This document shows positions 9,773 to 19,740 of a stretch of DNA of 64,000 bases, one piece after another (positions within the stretch are counted from its first letter, which is position 1; every line of letters starts with the position of its first letter). A program made the position numbers and the translations under genes. This DNA is from Pseudarthrobacter sp. Fe7 (GTDB lineage Bacteria; Actinomycetota; Actinomycetes; Actinomycetales; Micrococcaceae): contig CP099977.1 of the NCBI GenBank assembly GCA_024372495.1, positions 372,001-436,000 of the forward strand, written 5' to 3'. The notes beneath the pieces were generated by a model. The model ran no database searches, was not told the DNA's origin, and was given only the letters and a program-made list of their open reading frames with translations.

Positions 9773-10495
9773 CTAGACGTGCCTGAGGTAGCGTTCGGGC
9801 GAGTCCATGAACCTCCGCCAGTTGGCCACAAGCTCCAGTTCCTCCCAGGGCCGGGACCGCAGTCCCCACGGCCCCACTTCGAGGATGACGGCGCCGGGAA
9901 GGGCCGCCAGCAGCGGGGAATGGGTAGACATCACCACTTGGGATTTGCCGTCGGCCAGCAGTTCCTTCAGGACGGACAGCAGGCTCAGGCACCCCAAGAA
10001 GGACAACGCGGATTCGGGTTCGTCCAGGACCCACAGGCCCGGCCCCTTGAACCGGTCGGCTGCCAGCTGCAGGAAGGACTCGCCGTGGGACATGTCATGG
10101 AACGGGATGTCCGGGACGGCGGTGTTGGGGTTCTGCTCCAGGTATGTGTAGAAGCCATGCATGGTCTCCGCCCGGAGGAAGTAGCCGCGGCGGGTGGTGC
10201 CGGCGTTCCTGACAAGCTGGAGATGGTCGGCGAGGATGGATTCGCTGCGCCGGGTGGCATGCCGGGCGCCGGTGGAGCCGCCTTCGGCAGACAGCCCGTA
10301 GGCGAGGGCAAGGGCCTCCACCAGCGTTGATTTTCCCGAGCCATTCTCGCCCACCAGGATGGTGGCAGGGCCGAGGTCGAGCCCCTGGTCAAGGACCTGG
10401 GAAACCGGTGGCAGCACAGCCGGCCAGAGTGCCCGGTCAAGGACATTCGCAGGATCCTCTGCCAGGCGCCGGACGGGGTAGGTGCGCAGGGGCAT
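9773..10495 (-). CDS. Small ABC/SMC-type AAA ATPase
   Basis: About 240 residues forming a single ATPase domain. Walker A GENGSGKST lies near residue 50, a signature-like SHGES in the middle, Walker B LWVLDEPESAL next, and the H-loop STHSP after it. There are no membrane segments and no partner permease, so it is unlikely to be a transporter subunit. It resembles stand-alone ATPases of the OLD/RecF-like group (AAA_21/AAA_23). The start MPLRTYPV at 10495 is preferred over 10579 because homologues begin close to the conserved RTYPVRRL segment. Function unknown. Confidence 0.7.
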   Translation of the reverse strand: MPLRTYPVRRLAEDPANVLDRALWPAVLPPVSQVLDQGLDLGPATILVGENGSGKSTLVEALALAYGLSAEGGSTGARHATRRSESILADHLQLVRNAGTTRRGYFLRAETMHGFYTYLEQNPNTAVPDIPFHDMSHGESFLQLAADRFKGPGLWVLDEPESALSFLGCLSLLSVLKELLADGKSQVVMSTHSPLLAALPGAVILEVGPWGLRSRPWEELELVANWRRFMDSPERYLRHV

Positions 10496-10598
10496 GGCCC
10501 CATTCTCGCAGCAAAAGTTTTTCCACAACTTTCCCATCCACCGTGCGTCCCGTTCCGAAGACAAAGTGTGGGAGTGCAACCAAAGCTAGGACGGGACG

Positions 10599-10904
10599 AT
10601 GGATGCCGTTGACCAACAGGCCCTGACAGGGGCTGTCATCAAGGAGCACCGGCTGGACCTGGCACAGTTGTGGCTGGAGTTCGTTGGGCTGGGCGGGGAC
10701 GCCTCGGAGCAGCTCATCCGGGACTACTGCGAAGGCGAGGCCACTCTTTCACCGAAGGAGCGGGATGCCCTGGCGCAGGCAGTCAATGAACACTGCGCCG
10801 CCGAGGGCCTGCTGCTCCGCGCTCCCCTCAGCAGCTGTGCCCTGTTCCTCCTCCAGCGGGAGCGGCATGACCCGGAGCGGAAAGGCCCCTACTCGTCGAA
10901 GTAG
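10599..10904 (+). CDS. Hypothetical small acidic protein
   Basis: 101 residues, mostly helical, beginning MDAVDQQALTGAVIKEHRLD, with GGACGGGACG before the ATG. It has no signal peptide and no recognisable motif. Its last 16 bp overlap the convergent GAF-ANTAR gene. Codon use looks like that of its neighbours, so it is probably real. No function can be assigned. Confidence 0.55.
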   Translation: MDAVDQQALTGAVIKEHRLDLAQLWLEFVGLGGDASEQLIRDYCEGEATLSPKERDALAQAVNEHCAAEGLLLRAPLSSCALFLLQRERHDPERKGPYSSK

Positions 10905-11641
10905 GTAAAGGTCTCACCGGAACCGGCAACCGACGCAACCACGGCGGCGGCAACATCACGGATTTTCATGTTCCGGGTATTGGATGCGTTCCGCAGCAGC
11001 TTGAAGGCGTCAGCCTGGGTGCAGCGGTTTTGCGCCATGATGGCGCCGGTGGCCAGGTCAATCACGGTGCGGGTCTGCATCGCCGCGCTCATGCCGTCCT
11101 TCGTCTCTTCCAGCTTTAGCATCCGCAGGGCCAGTGACAAGCCTTTCGAAGCGCGCCGGACGAACGCCTCCGCGGCGATAATCCCCAGACTGCCGGGGGC
11201 AATAGGCTCCGGGCAGTAGAACGTCAGCACGCCCTGCGCATCCCCGTCCAGTGCTGCGGGGATGCTGAGGACGGAGAGGACTCCCTGCTCGCGGGCGGCG
11301 GGGACGTACACCGGCCAGCGCCCTTCCTGCCGGAGGTCTGCCGCCAGCACGGTAGCTGCCGTGCGGATGGCGGTGGTTCCGGGACCCTCACCATGTTTGG
11401 ATTCCCACTGGTTCACCATTGCCGCCCGCGGATTGCTGCCGGCCGTTGCCGCAGGCTTTTTGGGCCGGAGTACGGTGATCCCGCAGGAAGCCTCCGGGCA
11501 CTGGCTCCCCAGCCGGGACGCGGCGTAGGCTGCCAAATCCTGGAGAAGCGCTTCTACCTCGGGGTTCTGCAGGAACGACTCCTGAAGGTGCAGGGCAACG
11601 TCTACGAAGTCCTCGTCGTAAGGGACGCCGGCGTCGAGCAC
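10889..11641 (-). CDS. GAF-ANTAR regulator
   Basis: 250 residues. An N-terminal GAF-like sensor domain (roughly residues 10-160, containing PVYVPAAREQGVLSVLSIP) is followed by a C-terminal ANTAR domain (from about 175): DLATGAIMAQNRCTQADAFKLL then NMKIRDVAAAVVASV. ANTAR domains bind paired-hairpin RNA and act as antiterminators; the GAF domain supplies the input. GTG 11641 has an excellent CAGGAGGTAAG site. There is no partner kinase alongside. A second protein of the same design lies at 30.96 kb. Confidence 0.85.
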   Translation of the reverse strand: MLDAGVPYDEDFVDVALHLQESFLQNPEVEALLQDLAAYAASRLGSQCPEASCGITVLRPKKPAATAGSNPRAAMVNQWESKHGEGPGTTAIRTAATVLAADLRQEGRWPVYVPAAREQGVLSVLSIPAALDGDAQGVLTFYCPEPIAPGSLGIIAAEAFVRRASKGLSLALRMLKLEETKDGMSAAMQTRTVIDLATGAIMAQNRCTQADAFKLLRNASNTRNMKIRDVAAAVVASVAGSGETFTYFDE

Positions 11642-11743
11642 GCGTCTTACCTCCTGGACGCTAGTGAAAAGCCACGGAACTGTGGCCGCTCACTGCCAAA
11701 CGGTGATGCCAGCCTACCTGCGCCAGCGCCGTAACCTGTGATC

Positions 11744-13311
11744 ATGACGCGCCTCACCACCTCTGTCGGGTCCGTCCGCGGCAGCTCCGTGGAGACTGAC
11801 GGGACCACCATCCAGCGGTTTCTTGGCATCCCGTACGCCGGGCCGCCGTCGGGAGCCAGCCGGTTCCGGCCCCCGGTTCCGGTGTTGCCCTGGACGGGCG
11901 TCCTTGACTGCACCTCCCCGGCCCCGCAGCTCCCCAGAATCCGGAAGACCCGGCGCCCCCGGACGCCAAACCGCGGGTTTGGAGCGAGGACGCCTGCCTC
12001 AACCTGAACATCTGGACCCCCGCTCCGGATGGTCCTGCCAGGCCGGTGATGGTGTGGATCCATGGCGGCGCGTACCTTTTGGGCGCCAACAGTGACGGCA
12101 TGTACGACGGCGCCAGGCTCGCCGCTGCGGCAGGCGTGGTGCTGGTGTCCATCAACTACCGCCTGGGCGCCCTTGGCTTCCTGCACCTGGCGGACCTGCT
12201 GGGCCCCGGGTACGAGGACTCGTCCAACCTTGCCCTGCTGGACCAGCTGGAGGCCCTGCGCTGGATCCGTCGCAACATCGGCGCGTTCGGTGGGGACCCG
12301 CACAACGTGACTGTTTTCGGCGAGTCCGCAGGTGCGGCGGCAATCGGCACCCTGCTGGGCATGCCGGCGTCGGAAGGGCTCTTCCACCGGACCATCATGC
12401 AAAGCGGCACGGCCGAACGGTACCGCCGGCCGGAGGACTCAGCGCGCATGACCGCGCTGTTCCTGGAGTCATGCGGACTCGATTCCCGATCCGCCGGCGA
12501 ATTGTTGACCCTTCCGGTGGAGCGGCTGCTGAAGGCCCAGGCCGCCCTGGAACGGCGCGTTGCCGCGGAATCCTTCGCGGTTCCGCTGCCGTTCCAGCCC
12601 ACAGTGGGGACGCCGTCGCTGCCGGTTGCGCCGCTGGACAGCGTACGCAGCGGGACCAACGCCGGGGTGGACCTGCTGATCGGAACCAACCTCAACGAGG
12701 GCTCGTTCGCGGTGGAAATGCGTCCGGACACACCCGGGGATCCGGACTACCCGGACCGTACCGCCGCGGTGCTGGCGGGTGCAGGGATCCCGCCGGCACA
12801 GGCGCCGGGCTACACGGCGGCACTCTCCGAGGCCATGTCCCAGGAACCCTCCGGCAAGGAACTCCTGGAGGCTGCCATCGCCGATTCCATGTACCGCCAG
12901 CCCAGCAACCGGCTCCTGGCGGCACGTTGCGGCGCCGCCACTGACGCAGCCCGCGCCGGAGGCACCCCTGGGCGCAACTTCGCCTACCTGTTCACGTGGC
13001 GGAGCCCTGCCATGGGAGGAAAGCTCGGGGCCTGCCACGCCCTGGACATCCCCTTCGTGTTCCGGCACCTCGATGCACCGGAGGCTGCCTTCCTCACCAG
13101 GGGCAGGGCGCCGCAGTCCCTCGGCGACGCCATGAGCGGAGCCTGGGCGTACTTTGCACATGTTGGTACGCCAGGACCGGCGCTTGGCTGGCGGGAGTAT
13201 TGTCAGGAGCGCAACACCATGGTGCTCGACGACGGCCCGCGGCTGGAAGCCGACCCGCGCCGGGAGATCAGGGAGTTTTTCGAAGCCGTCAGGCCGCTGC
13301 CAGCGCGTTGA
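11744..13311 (+). CDS. Type-B carboxylesterase (para-nitrobenzyl esterase family), one frameshift
   Basis: About 522 residues after restoring one C in the run near 11933, where the frame breaks between LPWTGVLDCTSPAP and QNPEDPAPP. The oxyanion-hole motif VWIHGGAYLLG, the nucleophile elbow VFGESAGAAA (Ser) and the C-terminal CHALDIPFVF (catalytic His) are all present. An acidic partner is expected in TNLNEGSF. The protein has no signal peptide, so it is probably cytoplasmic. It hydrolyses carboxyl esters of unknown physiological source. Start is ATG 11744 (GTG 11738 is possible). It overlaps the convergent SRPBCC gene by 23 bp. Confidence 0.88.
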
Positions 13312-13729
13312 GGGTATCGCGGATCCCATTAAGCGCGGGGTCGCGCAGGGAATTGAAGGCAGGTTTCAGGAGCGGCTGGATGATCCTGAACGGCCCGTTG
13401 ATGCTGAACTCGGCGGTGTATTTCACCACCGAGCCGGTGCCGCTGGGGCTGACGTCGATCGAATCAAAGGATGTAACGGTCTTGTTCTCGCCGCGCAGCT
13501 TGATGTGGTTGTCGGTCAGCTCGATCACTTCGTAGACCAGGGCCTGGCGCTTCCCGCGGAACTCGGACTCGGCATGGTACTTGTGTCCCACGGCCACCGG
13601 TCCCGGGGTGATTTTGTCCATGACGGGCGTGTTAGGGTCCCACTTGCTGGCGTTCTCGAACTCACTCATGAAGGCGAAGGCCTTCTCCGCGGACAGGTTG
13701 GTTTCCACACTTCCGGTGACTGTGATCAT
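13289..13729 (-). CDS. SRPBCC (START/polyketide-cyclase fold) family protein
   Basis: 146 residues. It starts MITVTGSVETNLSAEKAFAF and continues with the helix-grip pattern MSEFENASKWDP, HKYHAESEFRGKRQALVYEVIEL and FSINGPFRIIQPLLKPAF. The family binds hydrophobic ligands in a deep cavity. Start ATG 13729 is chosen because upstream in-frame codons run into the hairpin at 13.75 kb and are not conserved in style. No ligand can be assigned. Confidence 0.75.
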   Translation of the reverse strand: MITVTGSVETNLSAEKAFAFMSEFENASKWDPNTPVMDKITPGPVAVGHKYHAESEFRGKRQALVYEVIELTDNHIKLRGENKTVTSFDSIDVSPSGTGSVVKYTAEFSINGPFRIIQPLLKPAFNSLRDPALNGIRDTLNALAAA

Positions 13730-13753
13730 CACCCCAGTGTAAGAACGGGACTT

Positions 13754-13793
13754 CCGTAAGCCCAGCCCCCGCGCGGCAGGGCCGGGCTTACGG
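13754..13793. terminator. Hairpin at the end of the decayed minus-strand operon
   Basis: Ten-bp arms CCGTAAGCCC and GGGCTTACGG with a GC-rich 20-nt loop that can pair further (AGCCC with GGGCC). It lies directly after the rpiB-like remnant, whose stop codon is inside one arm, and before the SRPBCC gene. That position suits the terminator of the ancestral operon. No long T-run follows. Confidence 0.5.
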
Positions 13794-13964
13794 ACGGCCC
13801 GGCGACCTTCCAGGGCCTGGCGGACAGTGAGGGCTCGGCCCGGGGCTGCGCGCCAAGCTCGCCGGCCAGCAGCCCTCGAAGTCCGTGAGGACCTTGACTT
13901 TGCCGGCTTCGTCCGCGCCGACAATGAGCCGAAGCCCCCTGGCGTATCCTTCCGTTGCCGTCAT
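13788..13964 (-). pseudogene. RpiB-like sugar-phosphate isomerase remnant
   Basis: The first 20 residues (MTATEGYARGLRLIVGADEA) match the N-terminal strand of RpiB/LacAB isomerases, which normally continue into a roughly 150-residue protein. Here the frame jumps straight to GKVKVLTDFEGCWPASLA and ends after 58 residues, so the catalytic Cys and His region is missing. The ATG overlaps the stop of the kinase remnant as TAATG, preserving the ancestral translational coupling. I infer a large internal deletion. Identification rests on the short N-terminus only. Confidence 0.5.
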
Positions 13965-14496
13965 TACTTTGTACCCGCCGGTTCCGCAGTGGACGGCAGG
14001 ATCCCGCCCCCGTGGCCCACCGCTGCCTGGATGGCGCCAGTTAAGTGCGGCCCCATCGCGGCGAAGGCGCTGCCGATGGTGCGGGTCAGGCTGTTGGCCT
14101 CGCGGCCAAGGGGACCCCCGGCCAGGTCCGTGCCGTTATCGGCGGCGGCTCCCATCACCTTGAAGACCATAAAGTCAGCGGCGACGCCGGGGCGCTAAGC
14201 GGAGTCCGACGGCGGAGCGCTGGCAATGTCGTCAGTTACCAGAACGCTCTCGACGGCGATGCCCTCGGCGGCGAGGCGCTCGCCGGCTAATGCCGAAGTC
14301 ATCACGTCGCCGGACTCCGCAGCCTTGGCCACCGAGTAGGCCTGCTGGGTAGATGGGGAGGTGAAGATGTTTCCCCCACCGCGCCGTCGGCGAAGCCCGT
14401 TCCGATAATCCCGGCGAAGGCCGGGTAGTGGCCGGAGCCGCCGCCGGCCAGGGCTTCCTCGGCGAACTCTGGGGGGTCGTTGCAGATTTTGGTCAT
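13964..14496 (-). pseudogene. Decayed DhaK-type ketose kinase (dihydroxyacetone/tetrulose kinase)
   Basis: The start MTKICNDPPEFAEEALAG matches DhaK-family kinases. It is joined directly to GGGSGHYPAFAGIIGTGFADGAV, so the roughly 30 residues normally between them are deleted. A missing G near 14387 shifts the frame; the next frame reads GNIFTSPSTQQAYSVAKAAE and VLVTDDIASAPPSDSA, then meets TAG. Beyond the stop come DFMVFKVMGAAADNG and ANSLTRTIGSAFA, again DhaK blocks, and then an early end without a DhaL half. A deletion, a frameshift and a nonsense codon together indicate a real pseudogene. It lies between the SDR and the rpiB remnant. Confidence 0.8.
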
Positions 14497-14548
14497 GGTG
14501 GCTTCTGCGGCGCCTGCGGTCTTTACAGGGGCGGGCAGTCGGGGCCGC

Positions 14549-15322
14549 TTAGTGGATGTGGCTGCCGCCGTTGATGTCGATGGTGGTGCCGGTGAGGTAC
14601 GCGGAGTCCTCGGAGGACAGGAAGGTGATCACCGAGGCCACCTCCTCGGTGGTGGCGTTGCGGCCCAGCGGGATGCCTGCGTTGATGGCCGCTTCCTGCT
14701 CATCGGTGCTGCCCACCCGGATGTTGGTGTCCACGGCGCCAGGGGTGATGGCGTTGACGGTCACGCCGGTGTCGCCGATTTCACGGGCCAAGGCCTTGGT
14801 GAAGCCGAGGATGGCCGCTTTCGCCGCTGAGTAGGGAACTTTGCCGAAGACGCCGCCGCCGCGCTGTGCCGATACGGAGGACATGTTGACGATCCGGCCC
14901 CAGCCGTTGGCAATCATGTCCGGCAGGAATGCCTTGGTGACCAGGTAGGTGCCCGTGGCGTTGACGTCCATGACCTTGTGCCACAGCTCAAGGGTGGTTT
15001 CCAGGAACGGGACGGGCGAGGTGATGCCTGCGATGTTGGCCAGGGCACCGACAGGCGGCAGGTTCCCGGCGGCGACCTCCGCGGCGACGGCAGCCTGGGC
15101 AGCGGTGACGGAGGTTTCGTTAGCGACGTCGATTTCGTGGCCGAAGGCGGGAACGTTGAACTCGTTGCCGATCTCCGTGGCGACCTTGGCGGACTTCTCG
15201 CCGTCGAGGTCCAGGATAACGATGCCCCAGCCTTCGCGGGCGTAGCGGCGGGCGGTGGTGATGCCGATGCCCCGTTCCGAGGTGGCTCCGGTGAGGACGG
15301 CGGTGCGCTGGATGGTGGCCAT
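14549..15322 (-). CDS. Short-chain dehydrogenase/reductase
   Basis: 257 residues with a classical SDR layout: cofactor loop TGATSERGIGITTARR, NIAGIT in place of NNAG, the active-site SSVSAQ followed by YSAAK (Tyr-x-x-x-Lys), and the C-terminal YLTGTTIDINGGSHIH. The SERGIG variant of TGxxxGIG is mildly unusual. AAGGAG precedes ATG 15322. It lies 23 bp downstream of the isomerase gene and upstream of the kinase remnant, so it probably oxidises or reduces a sugar or polyol in the locus pathway. The substrate is unknown. Confidence 0.88.
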   Translation of the reverse strand: MATIQRTAVLTGATSERGIGITTARRYAREGWGIVILDLDGEKSAKVATEIGNEFNVPAFGHEIDVANETSVTAAQAAVAAEVAAGNLPPVGALANIAGITSPVPFLETTLELWHKVMDVNATGTYLVTKAFLPDMIANGWGRIVNMSSVSAQRGGGVFGKVPYSAAKAAILGFTKALAREIGDTGVTVNAITPGAVDTNIRVGSTDEQEAAINAGIPLGRNATTEEVASVITFLSSEDSAYLTGTTIDINGGSHIH

Positions 15323-15345
15323 GGTGGTGCTCCTTGTTAGTGAGT

Positions 15346-16172
15346 TCAGATGAGGTCGGTGATGAAGCTTGCCGCTTTGGCGGCGGCGGCCGGGCGTTCG
15401 TCATTGGTGACGTCCCGGGTTTCCAGTTCCAGCGAGAAGTGGCCGGTGTAGCCGTCGGCGGCGAGCCGCTTCAGGCCCCTGCGAAGTCGGCGTTCCCGTT
15501 GCCGATGCTGAGGTTGATGTTCCCCGGCACGGCATCCCGAAGGTGGACATGGCTGATCCGGCCGGCGTGCCGGTCAAGATAGGCCTGGATATCTTCGCCG
15601 GCCGCCACGATGTGGCTGAAGTCCATGACGATTCCGACGCCGGAGCCGGCAAGGCGGTCGGCCAGGAGTCCTGCGCGCTCCAGGTTCCAACAGAACCGAA
15701 GGAAGTGCAGGGACTCGGTCCAAAGTTCTACGCCGAACTCCGCCGCCCGCTGTCCGGCACCGATCAGTTGGGAGGCGATGAGGTCCAGGTCCTCGCGTTC
15801 GCTGCGCACCGGTTCGTGGTTGAGGGCGCCGCAGGGCAGGACCAGCGCCTTCGCACAGGTGTTGGCGGTGAGGGTGAGCAGGGCGTCGAGGTGGCGTTGC
15901 CGTGCTGCCCGGGCATCGGCGTCGAGCACTGCATTGAGGTTCCCGATGTCCGCGTTGACGGACCGGACCCGGAGGCCGGAAGCGTTCACCGCGGCGGATA
16001 CCGTGGCAACGGCTTCGGCATCAAGTTCGTACGGGACGTGGTCACAGACACCGGGCAGTGCGCCGAGGTCGATCTCTTCGAAGCCCAGCCCCTTCATGGT
16101 GCGCAGGGCGTTGCCCAGGTCCTGGTGCCGGAAGCTGATGGATGAGCACCCAAGTCTGGAGTGGAACATCAT
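15346..16172 (-). CDS. Sugar phosphate isomerase/epimerase (xylose-isomerase-like TIM barrel), one frameshift
   Basis: About 275 residues after restoring one C near 15477. Barrel motifs include FEEIDLGALPGVCDHVPYEL, VRSVNADIGNLN, FGVELWTESLHFLRF, GIVMDFSHIVAAG and HVHLRDAVPGNIN; the acidic and His residues in the latter three are typical metal ligands. After the break the C-terminus reads LKRLAADGYTGHFSLELETRDV. Two ATG codons (16172, 16169) follow AAAGGATC; either may be used. It is the first gene of the minus-strand half of the locus, facing the operator cluster. The family includes ketose isomerases and epimerases. Confidence 0.85.
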
Positions 16173-16225
16173 TGATCCTTTGGTTCGTGCGTGCTGTAGT
16201 GATGCGGACCACAATACGTTCGTTA

Positions 16226-16308
16226 ACTGTCAACAGTCAACTCTAAAAGTCGACTGTTGACAGTCAAAATGGTGTGGGTCACACTGGAGTCCATCAATTG
16301 TTAACAGT
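16226..16308. promoter_or_regulatory. Three CTGTTAACAG-like operators in the divergent promoter
   Basis: Palindromes at 16227-16236 (CTGTCAACAG), 16254-16263 (CTGTTGACAG) and 16298-16307 (TTGTTAACAG), all extended on the right by TC. Centre-to-centre spacings are 27 and 44 bp. They lie between the isomerase start (16172, minus) and the transporter start (16355, plus). A fourth copy precedes the GntR gene at 19741. The natural reading is that the GntR protein at 19778 represses both arms and itself. Confidence 0.75.
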
Positions 16309-16354
16309 CGACAGCGGCGGACCTCCTCCAGCCGCTTTTCGAAAGGGAACCACC

Positions 16355-17691
16355 ATGAGCAAAGATGCTCTGACCATGCGCGGGCCGGTCCACGGCACCA
16401 AGGACGCCCGGCGAGTTGCCATCGGATCCGGCGTGGGGGCCGTCATCGAGACGTATGACTTCATCGGCTTCGGCACCGCTGCCGCACTGTACTTCGGCAC
16501 TGCATTCTTCCCCGGCACCGATCCCGTTACGGGAACGCTGGCCTCTTTCGCCACCCTGGGCGTGGGTTTCGCAGCCCGTCCCCTGGGTGGCATCATCGGC
16601 GGCCACCTCGGCGACAAGGTGGGCCGCAAGCCGGTCCTGGTCGCCTCCCTCATCCTGATGGGCCTGGCAACTTTCGCGATTGGCCTGCTCCCCACCTACG
16701 CCGCGGTGGGCCTGCTGGCCCCGGCGCTGCTGGTGTTCGTCCGCATCGTCCAGGGCCTCGCCTTCGGCGCCGAGTGGGGCGGCGCCATCCTAATGAGCTA
16801 CGAGCACGCCCCCTGGAAGGCCAAGGGCAAGTACACCGGAACCGTGCAGGCCGGCTTCCCCGTGGGGCTGCTGCTGGCCAACCTGACTTTCCTGGCGAGC
16901 ACCGGCCTCGGTGGTGAGCTGGCATGGCGAATCCCGTTCCTTGCCAGCATCCTGCTGGTTATCGTGGGCCTGGTCATCCGGTCCAAGGTCCCGGAATCCC
17001 CGGTCTTCGATGAGGTGAAGGACAGCGGCACCATCGTGAAGGCACCGATCGTCGAGGTCATCAAGACTGACTGGCGCAACATCGTCAAGGGCATCGGCCT
17101 GCGCATCGCCGAGACTGCCGGCTACGCAGTATCCATCACCTACATGATTTCCTACCTCAACAGCCAGCACCTGGCGGACAAGACCCAGACCCTGATCGCC
17201 CTCTGCATCGCGTCTGCCATCGGCATCTTCGCCACCCAGGCCTGGGCAGCACTGACGGACCGCATTGGCCGCCGCCCCTGTACATCTGGTCCACCGCCTT
17301 TGCCGCACTGTTCGCGATCCCGATGTTCCTGCTGGTCAACACCGGCCTGTTCATCGCCATCATCATCACCATCGTGATCTCCTACGCCGTCTGCCAGAAC
17401 TCCCTCGCCGGCGCCCAGGGCCCCTGGTTCCCCGAACTCTTCCAGGCCAAGACCCGCGCCTCCGGTGCCAGCCTCGCGTACCAGATCTCCGCCATGGTGT
17501 CCGGCTTCACCCCCTTCATCACCACCTTGCTGTTCGTCAGCTTCGGCTGGATGGGCCCGGCCCTGCTCTTCGGCGCCTACGCCCTGATCGGCCTCTGGGC
17601 CGCCGTCGCCACCCGGGAAACCTGGGGCAAGCGGGAGCGCGAGCCGGCCGATGAAGCCACCAAAAGCACCCCCAACACCGTCAACGCCTGA
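16355..17691 (+). CDS. MHS-family (metabolite:proton symporter) MFS transporter, one frameshift
   Basis: About 445 residues and twelve membrane helices. The MHS subfamily is shown by VGAVIETYDFIGFGTAAALYFG in helix 1, the loop GHLGDKVGRKPVLVAS, AEWGGAILMSYEHAP and the C-terminal SLAGAQGPWFPELFQAKTRASG. A C is missing in the run near 17278, breaking DRIGRRPLYIW. ATG 16355 follows GAAAGGGAACC. As first gene of the plus-strand arm it is the likely importer for the locus substrate. Family members carry organic acids, osmolytes and sugars, so the substrate cannot be read off. Confidence 0.85.
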
Positions 17692-18651
17692 ATGACCGCC
17701 ACGTACGCAACGAACACGGAGCCAGTAATGCCTACAGATACCGTCCAGGACGCCCCGCAGGGACAAACACTGCAGGGACGAATACTGCAGACTGCAGTGA
17801 GCCCGGAACGGCTGGACAAGATCAGCGCCGCCGCGTACCGGATCCGGCACCACGCCCTGAACATGGGCGAGGTCCAGGGCCAGGGGTACGTGGGCCAGGC
17901 CCTGGGTGCGGCCGACATGCTCGCCACGGTGTATGCGGACCAGCTGAACTTCCGTGCGGAGGACCCGCACTGGGAAGCCCGCGACCGGTTCCTGCTCTCC
18001 ACCGGGCACTACGCAATCGGCCACTACGCAGCCCTCGCCGAGGCCGGGATCGTCCCGGTGGAGGAGCTGGAAACCTACGGCTCGGACGATTCCCGGCTGC
18101 CAATGTCCGGAATGTCCAGCTACACCCCCGGCATGGAAATCTCCGGCGGTTCCCTGGGGCACGGCCTGACCATCGCCGTCGGCATGGCCCTGGGCCTGCG
18201 CTACCAGCGCTCATCCGCCCGGGTGTTCAACTTCCTCTCCGACGGCGAGCCTGGGTGAGGGCTCCACCTGGGAGGCCGCGATGGGCGCGCACCACCACCA
18301 GTGGGCAACCTCACCGCCATGGTGGACATCAACGCCCTGCAGGCGGACGGCAAGACGGACACGGTGCTGCGCACCGAACCGGTCACCGAGAAGTGGGAAT
18401 CGTTCGGCTGGTACACCCAGCGGGTGGACGGGAACGACGTCGGCACGCTGCTGGCAGCGTTCGACAACGCAGCTGCCCAGGCCGCCGCCGTCGGACGTCC
18501 CTCCGTGATCCTGTGCGACACGAAGGTGGGCCGGGGCGTTCCGCTGCTGGAGAACCGCGAAAAGGCGCATTTCATGCGCATCGAAGAGAACGAATGGCAG
18601 ATCTGCCGCGAGCAGCTCACTGCCGGTTACGAAGGAAAGGCTTCAGCATGA
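17692..18651 (+). CDS. Transketolase-like, N-terminal (TPP-binding) subunit, two indels
   Basis: 319 residues after correction. It carries the phosphate/TPP-binding half of a transketolase: GQGYVGQALGAADMLATVY, FLLSTGHYAIGHYAALA, ISGGSLGHGLTIAVGMALG and the TPP motif SDGELGEGSTWEAAMGAHH with MVDINALQADG. An extra C near 18250 and a missing C near 18306 both fall on AGCTGG sites and cancel. The start at ATG 17692 directly follows the transporter stop, and the 3' end overlaps the C-subunit gene as ATGA. Split transketolases of this kind often act on unusual ketose phosphates. Confidence 0.88.
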
Positions 18652-19657
18652 GCACCACCACGACGACGGCCACGCCCGCCAAGCCGAAGCTGAAGACCTC
18701 GGCCATGATCGCGTCGTTCGCCGACCCGGGCCAGAAGACCTCCAATGCGCCGTTCGGGCACGCCCTGGTCAAGGCCGCGCAGGAGAACGACAAGATCGTC
18801 GGACTTACCGCGGACCTGGGCAAGTACACGGACATGCACATCTTCGCCAAGGCCTTCCCGGAACGGTTCTTCCAGATGGGCATGGCCGAGCAGGCTGCTC
18901 TTCGGCGCCGCCGCCGGGCTCGCCGAGACCGGGCTCGTGCCGTTCGCGTCCACCTACTCGGTGTTCGCCGCCCGCCGCGCCTACGACTTCCTCTGCCTGG
19001 ACGCGGCCGAACCGAACCTGAACGTGAACATCGTGGGCGGCCTGCCCGGCCTGACCACCGGGTATGGCCCCAGCCACCAGGCCACCGAGGACATGGCCAT
19101 CTTCCGCGGCATGCCCAACCTGACCATCGTTGACCCCTGCGACTCGATCGACATCGAACAGGCAGTGCCGCGCCGCAGCCTCCGACGGACCCACCTACCT
19201 GCGCCTGCTGCGCGGCAACGTGCCCACCGTCCTGGACGAGTACGACTACACGTTCGAACTCGGCAAGGCCAAGGTCCTGCGCGGCGGCAACGACGTCGTC
19301 TTCATCTCCTCCGGGCTGATGACCATGCGTGCCCTGCAGGCAGCCAAGGCCCTTGCGGCACACAACGTGGACGTCGCCGTCGTGCACACTCCCACCATCA
19401 AGCCGTTCGACGCCGAAACCGTCCTCAAGGAAATCAACACGGACCGCCTCGCCGTCACCCTGGAGAACCACTCCGTGGTGGGCGGATTGTTCGAAACCGT
19501 CGCCTCCGCCGTCGTCACCGCCGGTGCAGGCAAGCGCGTGGTGCCCATCGGACTCCCGGACCAGTTCCTCGACGCCGGCGCCTTGCCCACCTTGCACGAC
19601 CGCTACGGACTCTCGGTGGACCGCATCGTGGCCAAAGTCCTCGCCGAACTCGGCTAA
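18648..19657 (+). CDS. Transketolase-like, C-terminal (pyrimidine-binding) subunit, two frameshifts
   Basis: 335 residues after correction. Blocks are KIVGLTADLGKYTDMHIFAKAFPERFFQMGMAEQLLFGAA in order (the MGMAEQ Glu activates TPP), STYSVFAARRAYDF, GLTTGYGPSHQATEDMAIFR and TYLRLLRGNVP, then a C-terminal domain with TLENHSVVGGLFETVAS. One extra base lies at the AGCT near 18893 and one near 19163 (probably GTCCGC read as GTGCCGC). It pairs with the N-subunit to form the complete enzyme, transferring a two-carbon unit between a ketose and an aldose. Confidence 0.88.
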
Positions 19658-19740
19658 GGGATTTCAGGACATGTGGGAAAGCATGGCACCGGTCCAGGCC
19701 GGTGCCGTGCTTTCTGCCGTACCATCGGAATTACTACCGA

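Noticed and set aside
18230..18310. Programmed frameshifting in the transketolase N-subunit
   Set aside because: Two indels cancel out and both sit on AGCTGG sites, like those in many unrelated genes. There is no slippery heptamer or downstream structure.
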